Shown: positions 1 to 5,842 of the stretch, piece after piece
How positions within the stretch are numbered: position 1 is the first letter of the stretch
How the letters are laid out: the number at the start of each line of letters is the position of its first letter
Assembly (NCBI GenBank): GCA_964624765.1
Contig: CAZUZO010000154.1
Location: 1 to 6,992 of the forward strand
Reading direction: 5' to 3'
Source of the DNA: JAGTVB01 sp964624765
Lineage (GTDB): Bacteria; Pseudomonadota; Gammaproteobacteria; HK1
DNA length: 6,992 bases
Translations under genes and position numbers: made by a program
The notes under the pieces: model-generated
Told to the model about the DNA's origin: nothing
Databases searched by the model: none
The model's input: only the letters and a program-made list of their open reading frames with translations

Positions 1-240
1 ACAACCTCTCAGGCGGCCATGGCGCTGAAATACCGTGGGGGCGATGCCCGCCAAGGGAAACGAGTGTTCGGTTGGGGCCCCGATACGGCGCAACTGGGGT
101 TACATGAACACCGTACCGGCGTGATCTGCTTGGGGGCACAAGTGGCCTTCTGTGGAAGTCGGCTCTGGGGAGGCCAATACCCCCAGCTGGCCAATCCCTG
201 TAGGCGTTGGCGGAAATCCATGGGCAACATTGGCAGTTGT
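1..240 (+). pseudogene. ISAzo13-family transposase fragment (decayed)
   Basis: The frame that is open from base 1 to the TGA at 241-243 reads like an internal N-terminal section of ISAzo13-family transposases: a KYRGGDARQ segment, then VFGWGPDTAQLGLHE, then RTGVICLGAQ and a tryptophan-containing RLWG segment. The family pattern (recalled, not searched) continues with an L-W-A-L-A-E-x-H-x-Q motif. That motif is present but in another frame, at about 198-230 (codons for L, stop, ALAEIHGQH). A frameshift near 190-198 and a TAG at 201-203, in the place of the expected Trp codon, have therefore broken the gene. Similarity fades after about 230. The 5' end lies outside the window. No terminal inverted repeat is visible on the right side, so this is a relic and not an active insertion sequence. 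Confidence 0.7.
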
Positions 241-318
241 TGACAGGGCCCCGTTGGCTCCTCATTATTCGATGATGCGCATGCCAGACTGAGACTTCCC
301 ATGACGGCGATACGAACC

Positions 319-942
319 TCACCTCTGGTCAAGACGTACACTCTCGAGGAGTTCTGGAGACTCGACGAGCCCGGTGTCAGCCGATGCCCATAAATCTGCG
401 ATGGCCAGCGTCACGGCATCGAACGGCGGCAAGGTGACCTCGTCGTTCTCGGCATGGCAGGCAATCTTTCGCCAAGCCCGGCCTTCAAGGGCGTACGCCT
501 CCAGCGTCCGGGCCAAGGGATCGACAAGCCAGGCGTAGGCAACGCCGTACCTCGCGTAGATCGGCATCTTGATGTCGCGGTCCTTGCTAGCGCTCGATTT
601 GGAGAGGATTTCGCAAACCCAGTCGGGAGCCACCTCAAAACGATGGCCCTCGGGAATAACCGGCATGCGCTCCCGGCGCCAGCCGGCGAGATCCGGGACC
701 GCGACTTCCAGATCCCGTCTGAAGTGGATCTCGGGTTCGATAAAGATCCACCAGCCCCCAGGGCCACCTCGCCCGCGATCGTAAGGGCCAAAGAGCGCGT
801 CTTCGAGTATCGAGCTCGCGCGCCCGTGCCGACCACTCGGGCGCGGTTGCGTGTGCAACTGCCCGTCCAGGATTTCTCCAGTCAATCCCTCCGGCAGCGC
901 TTCAAGTTGTTGGTAAACTGTCGGTCGGTCTTGTGCGTGCAT
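319..942 (-). CDS. Uma2-family (DUF820) PD-(D/E)XK nuclease-like protein
   Basis: This 207-residue protein has the typical length and layout of the Uma2 family, which has a restriction-endonuclease-like fold but poorly known function. It begins with a TVYQQLEALPEGL-type N-terminus followed by GEILDG (Glu23). A GRGGPGGWW stretch leads to EPEIHF, the core VPDLAGWRRERMP (Asp84), then WVCEILS (Glu111) with Lys120 and Lys125 downstream, and GVAYAWLVDP. Asp84 and Glu111 are the likely metal-binding acids. I chose the ATG at 942 because relatives begin with a short MHA-type N-terminus. A GTG at 963 would add seven residues, but AGGGG sits directly against it, too close to act as a ribosome site. The Shine-Dalgarno match for 942 is weak. 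The gene stands alone between an IS relic and toxin-antitoxin debris. Such genes are often multicopy in cyanobacteria and proteobacteria and are not known to require a partner. Confidence 0.85.
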   Translation of the reverse strand: MHAQDRPTVYQQLEALPEGLTGEILDGQLHTQPRPSGRHGRASSILEDALFGPYDRGRGGPGGWWIFIEPEIHFRRDLEVAVPDLAGWRRERMPVIPEGHRFEVAPDWVCEILSKSSASKDRDIKMPIYARYGVAYAWLVDPLARTLEAYALEGRAWRKIACHAENDEVTLPPFDAVTLAIADLWASADTGLVESPELLESVRLDQR

Positions 943-1060
943 GCTAGAAAACAATGACAGCACCCCCTGACAATCGCCCCACGGTGCATGTTAAAGTACT
1001 CCAGCGCATCACGGGTCGCAACGCCCCATTCCACCTGATGCTGCCTCAGTACCCAACACC

Positions 1061-1201
1061 AAGGCAGAGAGGCTCAAACAAATTCGGTCTATCACGGCCT
1101 GGCTATCGGTGCATTCACACTCCACCGACGAGGCACTGGCAGAGAATTGGAACCGGCCGGAGACGCACGCGGCGTCATCCCCTCTGCAGCCGGCGCGGTA
1201 G
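1061..1201 (+). pseudogene. Antitoxin remnant preceding a PemK-type toxin
   Basis: A reading frame with no start codon, open from 995 to the TAG at 1199-1201, carries KAERLKQIRSIT and, further on, DEALAENWNRPE. The short acidic tail with Trp-x-Arg-Pro-Glu resembles the C-terminus of small antitoxins encoded just upstream of PemK/MazF-like toxins (family recollection, not a search). Its stop overlaps the beginning of the toxin-like frame that follows, as expected for such pairs. The missing N-terminus and start suggest decay. The call is tentative because the segment is short. Confidence 0.35.
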
Positions 1202-1320
1202 TCCTTATCTCGTTTCCCCTCTCTGACTCGTCGTTTCGCTCAAAGCGGCGCCCCGCCGTGGTGTTGGCTGGTGCTGTCCGCGGTGACTGGATTCTGTGCC
1301 ACATGACGAGCACGCCCTAC
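1171..1320 (+). pseudogene. Truncated PemK/MazF-like toxin
   Basis: In frame 1 the sequence encodes GAVVLISFPLSD, then KRRPAVVLAG, then GDWILCHMTSTPYAD. These are the N-terminal half hallmarks of the PemK/MazF endoribonuclease fold: the G-x-V-V-L-x-x-F-P start strand, the R-R-P-A-V-V-L strand and the I-L-C-x-x-T-S motif. The similarity ends at about 1320, and the frame stops at 1360-1362 after unrelated codons, so the C-terminal half is missing (roughly 55 of about 110 residues remain). The only in-frame start is TTG at 1147. An ATC at 1177 may be a degenerated ATG. The break lies immediately upstream of the vapBC promoter, as if that pair arrived by a junction inside this toxin gene. Confidence 0.6.
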
Positions 1321-1351
1321 GCCGATGCGCTGTGTCGGTATTGGGCTCAAG

Positions 1352-1379
1352 TTGAACGTTAATTGTGCTACAATATTAA
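1352..1379 (+). promoter_or_regulatory. Candidate sigma-70 promoter of vapBC
   Basis: TTGAAC at 1352-1357 and TATTAA at 1374-1379 are separated by 16 bp and lie 30 bp upstream of the antitoxin ATG. The region is A+T-rich compared with its surroundings. This is an inference from consensus similarity. Confidence 0.5.
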
Positions 1380-1392
1380 TTTTTGTGGCACA
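1363..1392 (+). promoter_or_regulatory. Candidate autoregulatory operator of vapBC
   Basis: Two small palindromes flank the -10 box: TTGT-GCT-ACAA (1363-1373) and TGTG-G-CACA (1384-1392). Their centres (1368 and 1388) are 20 bp apart, about two helical turns. Together they also form a larger imperfect inverted repeat, TGTGCTAC (1364-1371) against GTGGCACA (1385-1392), with 7 of 8 positions complementary. Phd/YefM-type antitoxins repress their own operons through paired short palindromes, so this is a plausible binding site. Function is inferred. Confidence 0.45.
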
Positions 1393-1408
1393 CCGAGGTG
1401 AAACGTGA

Positions 1409-1636
1409 ATGCGAGAGCTCAATATTCGTGAGATGAGGGAAAAGCTGGGCAGTCTTGACCAGTTGGTCAAGAGCGAAGGAGAAATCATTGTGACCCGCCG
1501 CGGCGTTCCAATCGCTCGCTTATTACCTATCTCCGGCTTACAAACCAGACCGAGCCATTCCGAGTTACGGGCCAAGACGCAGCGGCTTTCCATGCCAAGC
1601 CAAATCCTTGTGCGTAACGATCGAGATGCGCGCTAG
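1409..1636 (+). CDS. vapB: Phd/YefM-type antitoxin of a vapBC pair
   Basis: This 75-residue protein has the compact N-terminal Phd/YefM fold signature: NIREMREKLGSLDQLVK, then EIIVTRRGVPIARLLP ending near residue 40. That domain dimerises and binds operator DNA. The remaining C-terminal 35 residues are charged and presumably fold over the toxin to neutralise it. The ATG at 1409 is preceded by GAGGTGA (1395-1401) with 7-nt spacing, which fixes the start. The TAG stop (1634-1636) shares its last base with the GTG start of the toxin gene, so the two are translationally coupled, and antitoxin is made first. The promoter and paired palindromes upstream suggest autoregulation. I use vapB because the partner is a PIN toxin; by sequence the antitoxin itself is Phd/YefM-like. 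Confidence 0.85.
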   Translation: MRELNIREMREKLGSLDQLVKSEGEIIVTRRGVPIARLLPISGLQTRPSHSELRAKTQRLSMPSQILVRNDRDAR

Positions 1637-2067
1637 TGACGGCTTACATCGATACTTCCGCACTGGCGAAATGGTATCTTAACGAAGCACGGTCCGAAGA
1701 GTTCGCCGCGTGGATGCAGGCTGAACCTGAAACCCACATTAGCACGCTCACTGTGGTTGAAATGCGCTGTCTGCTTGCGAGGCGAAGACGCAACCAGGAA
1801 ATTTCGTGCGAAATCGAGCAGGAGATTTTTGCCACTCTCCAGGATGACATGAGTCAGGGGTTCTTGATTCGGCACCCGATTGATGAGGAAAGTGTTCTAG
1901 GCGCGCTTGCCTTGTTGACCCTTGGTTCCGCATATCTTCTGAGGACATTAGATGCTCTACACCTAAGCATCGCCCAGCGTTTAGGTGTGGGACGTTTAGT
2001 GACAGCAGATCGGATCATGATCGGCGCGGGAAACGCCATCGGATTCGATGTGGTCTCATTCGACTAA
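1636..2067 (+). CDS. vapC: PIN-domain ribonuclease toxin VapC
   Basis: This 143-residue, single-domain PIN protein is of normal length for VapC toxins, which cleave tRNA or rRNA and so arrest translation when antitoxin is lost. The four conserved acidic residues of the Mg2+-dependent active site are all present: Asp6 in YIDTSALAKWY, Glu42 in VVEMR, Asp106 in TLDALHL and Asp125 in TADRIM. The Thr-Ser after Asp6 and the L-D-A-L-H block are classic for the family. The start is GTG at 1636, overlapping the antitoxin stop by one base; the antitoxin ribosome site or coupling serves it. No frameshift or missing catalytic residue is seen, so the toxin should be active. No clear terminator follows. 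The next feature is a miniature transposable element about 115 bp downstream. Confidence 0.9.
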   Translation: MTAYIDTSALAKWYLNEARSEEFAAWMQAEPETHISTLTVVEMRCLLARRRRNQEISCEIEQEIFATLQDDMSQGFLIRHPIDEESVLGALALLTLGSAYLLRTLDALHLSIAQRLGVGRLVTADRIMIGAGNAIGFDVVSFD

Positions 2068-2186
2068 TTGACGTCCGGTGTCTAGAGCCGTCAGCAACGT
2101 GTCGTTCAGGCAGTCTAAATCTGGCCTGGGCCATTCGGAGAGCCGGGGGCCACATCTCATACAACCTGAGAATGGCATACGCTTCA

Positions 2187-2385
2187 GAAGCTGTTTCAAA
2201 AACTACTGCGCTTGCCTGAGCTGCCTTGCACGGTGGCTCGCAATCCTCGTGTCCTCCCTTGTACACTCCGGTTGTGACTCGCCCCTTCGAAGCAAGCTTT
2301 CAGCCGTTCAAGATCGTTCACGACCATTGCGTCACCGCCGTGTGCCTTGCTCCGCCGGCGCTCGCGACATTTTTGAAACAGCGTC
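2187..2385 (+). mobile_element. MITE-like element, copy A (199 bp, TCA duplication)
   Basis: The left end GAAGCTGTTTCAAAAA (2187-2202) and the right end (2370-2385, reverse complement GACGCTGTTTCAAAAA) match at 15 of 16 positions. The element is flanked by an exact TCA on both sides (2184-2186 and 2386-2388), a TNA-type target duplication. The interior has no credible gene. It aligns along almost its whole length with the reverse complement of copy B. Shared blocks include ACTGCGCTTG, ACACTCCGGTTGTGACT-like sequence, CTCGCCCCTTCG and a GCCGGCGCTCGCGACA block near the right end. Copy A has about 10 bp (near 2220-2230) that B lacks, and B has about 17 bp that A lacks. The ends and TNA target resemble those of IS5-family (IS1031-type) elements, so a transposase acting in trans from such an element is a reasonable guess. 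Confidence 0.8.
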
Positions 2386-2429
2386 TCACTGGATGCCCCC
2401 CTAGAAAGCTGTCCTGCCAATCGACCCTG

Positions 2430-3620
2430 TTAACCTTCTACAGGGATCCGGCGTTCATCAGGCTCCCACGGTGGAAACAGGCGGGTAAGAACCCACAGCA
2501 CGACGAAAGGACACGCGAACAAGAGCGTTGCGGTCAAGATGCTCTCCCGCCCCAAGAATGGCGCATCAAAGTACAGCAAACCTCTCATGGTCTTGGAAAG
2601 CTCTTGCCCCCCGATGACCACGTTCCAACGCATGGCCAACACCCCGATGAGGATGAGCAATGCGGACACGACGACACCGGTCAAGAAGGGCTTACCGCTG
2701 ACCTTGAAGCCGATCAATGCGGTCAGGATCAGGAATGGAATGAGCGAACCGATGCTGACCTGTAGGATGAGTAAGCTAAATCCCAATGGCCCCCCTACTA
2801 ACTCCCAAATGGTCTCGATGCCTGCGTGATCCTTATAGATCTTGTTCACGAATTCCAACGCTTCCAGGGTCAATGCCAAAATCAAAAACCCCCACATGGC
2901 ACGGGCCAGCCCACTCAAACAGTTCTCATCGATTTCGATACGTCGCACCCGCCAAACGATCACGTAGAGGAGGATCAACATGGCCACCCCGGACACCATA
3001 GCCGACAACAAGAAAATAACCGGCATGAGGTCCGAAGACCACCAGTCGCGTGCCTTGAGGGAGCCAAAGACGAAACCGACATAGCCATGGAGGATCACCG
3101 CCGATGGAATGCCGATGATCGCCAATCCGCGCCCCCATTTATGGTCATAAGCCAGGGCTCGCTCTGAGACGTCATAGGAACCGAGGGTCAGGACGCGGTA
3201 AAAGATCCCGAGAAAACCCTTTGTGCTCTTGGCCTTGGCCACGATATCGGCTCGAAACGAAAACCAGATCTCCAATGACAGCACGACCAAATAAAAGCCC
3301 GCCACATAGCCGAAGGCCGCCATGGCGGACGTGAGATGGGGTGTCCAAACGGCGTTGAAGGCGCGCTCCGGGCTACCAAGATGAAACAATAAGGGCAACG
3401 GTGTGAACAGCAAAAACCCGAGCGCCACCAGCAACGCAAAGCGCGCCACGGGTCGGAACTGCTGCATGCCAAACACATGGTAAAAGCTCGAGACGATAAA
3501 GGCACCGGCCACCAGGCCAGTCAGGTAGGGATAGATGACGATGAGAGTGCCCCAGAGCACGTCGGTTTCATTGGGAAAAACATACCCCGTGAAGCGGGTT
3601 GCAGGGAGCCAGCTGTCCAT
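2430..3620 (-). CDS. NrfD/PsrC-family membrane subunit, quinone-interacting
   Basis: This 396-residue polytopic protein has about nine hydrophobic helices (near residues 26-50, 60-82, 98-122, 167-188, 199-224, 240-260, 278-303, 312-331 and 361-382). It belongs to the NrfD/PsrC/DsrP/HmcC-like family, whose members exchange electrons with the quinone pool. Family-typical segments include PLLFHLGSPERAF, LHGYVGFVFGSLKARDWW, FLLSAMVSG and MRWNVVIGGQ. The length is nearer to DsrP/HmcC (about 400) than to short PsrC (about 250). The ATG at 3620 shares its A with the TGA of the upstream Fe-S gene (TGATG), and GAGGTG lies 5 nt upstream, so this start is preferred over the GTG at 3623. It is the last gene of the three-gene operon and should anchor the Fe-S subunit at the membrane. 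The exact family (Psr, Dsr, Act-like) cannot be settled by eye. Confidence 0.88.
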   Translation of the reverse strand: MDSWLPATRFTGYVFPNETDVLWGTLIVIYPYLTGLVAGAFIVSSFYHVFGMQQFRPVARFALLVALGFLLFTPLPLLFHLGSPERAFNAVWTPHLTSAMAAFGYVAGFYLVVLSLEIWFSFRADIVAKAKSTKGFLGIFYRVLTLGSYDVSERALAYDHKWGRGLAIIGIPSAVILHGYVGFVFGSLKARDWWSSDLMPVIFLLSAMVSGVAMLILLYVIVWRVRRIEIDENCLSGLARAMWGFLILALTLEALEFVNKIYKDHAGIETIWELVGGPLGFSLLILQVSIGSLIPFLILTALIGFKVSGKPFLTGVVVSALLILIGVLAMRWNVVIGGQELSKTMRGLLYFDAPFLGRESILTATLLFACPFVVLWVLTRLFPPWEPDERRIPVEG

Positions 3621-4486
3621 CACACCACCTCTTGGTTAAGCCCCGCATAGAAAACCGTCGGCATATTGCCCGTTTCAGGGTGCAACACCTCGACACGGTG
3701 GGTTTCGATGAACCTGCGAATAGGGCTGCCCGGATCGTTGAGATCCCCAAAAATACGCGCATTCACCGGACACACTTCCACGCAAGCCGGCTGCATGCCT
3801 TTCGTGATGCGGTGGTAGCACCAGGTACACTTGTCGGAAACGCCCTTATTGTGGTCGAAATAGCGGGCACCATAGGGGCACGCTTGAACGCAGTAACCGC
3901 AACCGATGCAATACTCATGATCGATCAACACGACGCCATCAGGTGCCTTGTACGTTGCCCCGACCGGACACACCTTAACGCAGGAAGGTTTCGCGCACTG
4001 ATTACAGATCTTCGGTAGAAAGAAGGCCTTGACCACTTTCTTGCCTTGGTACCGATTGTCGAAACGATAATCGGTGGGGGCCACGGCGGCGGCAACGTTG
4101 CGCGGATCACTATGGCTGTCGATTCGCGGGAGCGCCTCACCCTCCAAATAGACATAACGCTCCACCCAGGTCCGAAAATGGCTGTGGGTCCACGGGACAT
4201 CATTTTCGTACTTGCAGGCCTGGACGCATCGCAGACATCCGATGCAACGATTGGCATCGACGCCGTAACCCCACCGGTGGGCATTCCAGTCATAGTCTGG
4301 CACCGGGGACGCTGGCCGCTCCGCCATGGCGGCCAGGGCGCCCTTAGCCCCCCCCGCTACCGCCCCGGTGTAGGCAACCGCCCGGCCCAGAGTCCGCAAG
4401 AACTCGCGTCGATCCGACCTCGCCTGTTCAGCTGGTGGGCTTCCCTGCACGCTCTCCTTCGAGAGACTGTCTTGTTGTGCTTTCAT
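3620..4486 (-). CDS. Tat-exported 4x[4Fe-4S] ferredoxin-like subunit (NrfC/PsrB/DsrO type)
   Basis: This 288-residue protein begins with a twin-arginine signal, SDRREFLRTLG (Arg26-Arg27), followed by a hydrophobic AVAYTGAVAGGAKGALAA stretch, so it is expected to be folded and exported to the periplasmic face. Sixteen cysteines form four cluster motifs: C81-x2-C84-x2-C87-x3-C91; C161-x2-C164-x4-C169-x3-C173; C193-x2-C196-x2-C199-x3-C203; and C220-x2-C223-x11-C235-x3-C239. This matches the electron-transfer subunits of PsrB/NrfC/DsrO/TtrB type, which form a wire between a catalytic or cytochrome subunit and an NrfD protein. I chose the ATG at 4486 because AGAGG lies 7 nt upstream; a TTG at 4543 would put 19 implausible residues before the signal. 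The start lies 59 bp inside the cytochrome gene, and the stop overlaps the next ATG by one base. Confidence 0.9.
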   Translation of the reverse strand: MKAQQDSLSKESVQGSPPAEQARSDRREFLRTLGRAVAYTGAVAGGAKGALAAMAERPASPVPDYDWNAHRWGYGVDANRCIGCLRCVQACKYENDVPWTHSHFRTWVERYVYLEGEALPRIDSHSDPRNVAAAVAPTDYRFDNRYQGKKVVKAFFLPKICNQCAKPSCVKVCPVGATYKAPDGVVLIDHEYCIGCGYCVQACPYGARYFDHNKGVSDKCTWCYHRITKGMQPACVEVCPVNARIFGDLNDPGSPIRRFIETHRVEVLHPETGNMPTVFYAGLNQEVV

Positions 4487-4958
4487 TTTCAGGCCTCTGC
4501 CTTTCGGTGGCGATACGGGGGGAATGAGGGTCGTGGCAGGCAATACACTGGGCTGGCCCCATTGCCCCCCCCAAATGCTCGGTTAAAACGATCTGCGGAT
4601 GGGAAGCCGGCCGCGCAGGCATCGCCTCGTGGCACACATCACACAGGCTCAGGGAATACTCAGGAAGCGGCAGTTTCCCCGCAGCCGGATGATCTCTGGC
4701 CGGACCGTGGCATACCTCACATGTCACCATCTGATGCCGACCGCCAGACCATTCTTCATGGCGCTTGACGTGGCACAGTCGGCAATAGGAAGGATCCTTA
4801 GCATATTGCGGGGTGAACGCGGCGACCTCGGCAACGGAGTCGGCACGGTAATGACCAAAGAGTCCGAAGGACGGATCGATGAACACAGCCCGAAGGCCAA
4901 AGAAGGCAAGGCCAGCTCCGACGAGGACGAGGAGGAGTCGAACGATGTGCTTCGGCAT
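4428..4958 (-). CDS. Membrane-anchored tetraheme cytochrome c
   Basis: This 176-residue protein has an uncleaved-looking N-terminal hydrophobic anchor (about residues 5-26) and then a periplasmic domain with four CXXCH heme-binding motifs: CRLCH (59-63), CEVCH (80-84), CDVCH (106-110) and CIACH (138-142). The HYRADSVAEVAAFTPQYA segment before the first heme is, from memory, typical of small cytochromes encoded beside Fe-S plus NrfD genes. The role is therefore probably periplasmic electron exchange with the Fe-S/NrfD subunits; the physiological donor or acceptor is not evident. The ATG at 4958 is preferred because it sits directly before the anchor. An ATG at 4979 is possible but has AGGA only 2 nt upstream. 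The last 35 residues carry no heme site and overlap the Fe-S gene start by 59 bp. This is the first gene of the operon. Confidence 0.88.
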   Translation of the reverse strand: MPKHIVRLLLVLVGAGLAFFGLRAVFIDPSFGLFGHYRADSVAEVAAFTPQYAKDPSYCRLCHVKRHEEWSGGRHQMVTCEVCHGPARDHPAAGKLPLPEYSLSLCDVCHEAMPARPASHPQIVLTEHLGGAMGPAQCIACHDPHSPRIATERQRPENESTTRQSLEGERAGKPTS

Positions 4959-4978
4959 AACGCTTCCCACCACTTGCA

Positions 4979-5161
4979 TTTCCTAATGCGTGAGATGCGC
5001 ATCCGTGCCCATGTTATTGTTGCGAGACCCGGGCTAGGGTCTACGGGATTTCCCGCACCAGCATACGGGGAACTACGGATGTACATTATCCCAGTTGTGA
5101 ATAAAATGCAACCCCTTGAAAAGTTTACTAACTTACAAGGTTATCCCCTCAGCTCCGACCC
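4979..5161 (-). promoter_or_regulatory. Leader and candidate promoter of the cytochrome/Fe-S/NrfD operon
   Basis: This 183-bp stretch holds no gene. Read on the minus strand, TTGCAT (5111-5106) and GATAAT (5090-5085) form a candidate sigma-70 promoter with a short 15-bp spacer. Downstream of it, in the presumed leader, are two palindromes: CGGGA-TT-TCCCG (5044-5055) and AGACCC-6 nt-GGGTCT (5025-5042). Either could be a regulator site or an RNA hairpin. The A+T-rich segment just beyond 5090 abuts copy B of the MITE at 5162. All of these are consensus-based guesses. Confidence 0.3.
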
Positions 5162-5164
5162 TTA

Positions 5165-5372
5165 GAGGCTGTTTTATTAAAGTGTCGCGAGCGCCGGCAG
5201 AGCAAGGCGCACGGCGGCGACACAATCGTCGGGAACGATTTTGAACAGCTGGAAGCGGGCCCCGAAGGGGCGAGCCCCAAGGAGTGGGTAAGTCACAACC
5301 GGAGTGCACAAGGGAGCACATAGGGTGGCGAGCCGCCGCGCAACCAAGCGCAGTGGTTGTTACAACAGCTTC
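5165..5372 (-). mobile_element. MITE-like element, copy B (208 bp, TTA duplication)
   Basis: The ends GAGGCTGTTTTATTAA (5165-5180) and, on the opposite strand, GAAGCTGTTGTAACAA form an imperfect terminal inverted repeat (12 of 16). The copy is flanked by TTA at 5162-5164 and 5373-5375, a TNA-type duplication. It is the inverted partner of copy A: its reverse complement shares ACTGCGCTTG, CTCCCTTGTGCACTCCGG, GGTTGTGACT and CGCCGGCGCTCGCGAC-like blocks with A. It carries an extra segment of about 17 bp around 5270-5290, next to a self-complementary GGGCCCCGAAGGGGC region. Short open frames inside are not convincing genes. The lower match between its ends than in copy A suggests an older or more diverged insertion. 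Confidence 0.75.
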
Positions 5373-5375
5373 TTA

Positions 5376-5443
5376 GAGGCTGTCTTCGAATGCTGTGGGT
5401 GACGGCAAAACAAGGCGCTCGCGGTAATGTTAAATACAGCTTC
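5376..5443 (-). mobile_element. 68-bp deletion derivative of the MITE, copy D
   Basis: It starts with GAGGCTGTCTTCGAATG and ends with ATACAGCTTC, whose reverse complement is GAAGCTGTAT, so both ends carry the family terminus. The interior GGCAAAACAAGGCGCTCGCGG parallels GGCAGAGCAAGGCGCACGGCGG near the same end of copy B. The remainder of the element is deleted. The left flank is TTA (5373-5375), shared with copy B; the right flank is TCA (5444-5446). Both fit TNA but they are not identical. It lies in the same orientation as copy B and abuts it. Confidence 0.6.
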
Positions 5444-5496
5444 TCAGGGCCGCTGGTAGAGTCTTTCGACCTGACGGCAAGGCTCGCCCACCCTGC

Positions 5497-5796
5497 TTAT
5501 CGCGCCCGCGACGAGCCGCCTCGCGAGCTATCGGCGCGGGGCGACGACTCCAGCACCCGGTACTCGCCTTCGATCACCACCGGATGCGTCCTGTCCAATC
5601 CTCTCAAACGTCGCCGCCACCACCAAACCCGCGCCGCCAAGACGAGCGCCGCGACGGCCAATATGCCAAAGATCAAGACCCCAAAGGCCAGCGCGACGAG
5701 CAGCACGAGCACCCCTAGGAGCGCACCCATGATCCGCTCCGGCCATCCGATGCGGGGCAAGCCACCTTGTTGAAAACGCCGCACATGTTCATGCAT
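5497..5796 (-). CDS. Small membrane protein of unknown function
   Basis: This 99-residue protein has an N-terminal cytoplasmic-looking segment MHEHVRRFQQGGLPRIGWPE, then a long hydrophobic region (about residues 22-54) that probably forms a two-helix hairpin. A basic WWRRRLRGLDR stop-transfer region follows, and then a C-terminal VVIEGEYRVLES segment with a Ser/Arg-rich tail. I do not recognise a named family. From memory, small proteins with this W-W-basic-then-VIEGE layout occur in various proteobacteria. The start is well fixed: AGGAGG (5806-5811 on the minus strand) lies 8 nt before the ATG, the strongest ribosome site in the window. The frame extends upstream to 5919 but without coding character. 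It seems to be monocistronic, with transposable-element copies on either side. Confidence 0.7.
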   Translation of the reverse strand: MHEHVRRFQQGGLPRIGWPERIMGALLGVLVLLVALAFGVLIFGILAVAALVLAARVWWWRRRLRGLDRTHPVVIEGEYRVLESSPRADSSRGGSSRAR

Positions 5797-5814
5797 AGTG
5801 ATAACCTCCTCTGG

Positions 5815-5842
5815 ATTATTGCTGGCCTCCCGGGTCCAGCAA
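5815..5842 (-). promoter_or_regulatory. Candidate promoter of the small membrane protein gene
   Basis: On the minus strand, TTGCTG (5842-5837) and AATAAT (5820-5815) are separated by 16 bp and lie shortly before the AGGAGG site. The spacer contains a GCTGG/CCAGC inverted repeat (5821-5825 and 5836-5840) that could be an operator. This is based only on consensus. Confidence 0.3.

Noticed and set aside
454..957. Long plus-strand frame of 167 codons opposite the Uma2 gene.
   Set aside because: It is the antisense shadow of a clearly recognisable gene, and its translation has no family features.
2015..2186. Minus-strand frame between the vapC end and copy A with a protein-like stretch (EAYAILRLYEMWPPALRMAQ).
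   Set aside because: It has no start or ribosome site of its own, runs into the MITE at one end and antisense to vapC at the other, and I recognise no family. It could be a remnant of a gene cut by the insertion, but this cannot be supported by eye.
2386..2430. Possible terminator for the respiratory operon downstream of 2430.
   Set aside because: No stable hairpin followed by a U-run is visible on the minus strand here.
4046..4768. Plus-strand frame of 240 codons opposite the Fe-S and cytochrome genes.
   Set aside because: It is antisense to two genes with intact cysteine and heme motifs, and it is a by-product of GC-rich codon usage.
5133..5321. Open frames inside MITE copies A and B giving similar Cys/Arg-rich peptides.
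   Set aside because: They follow from shared GC-rich repeat DNA, lack ribosome sites, and their frames are not preserved between copies because of the indels.
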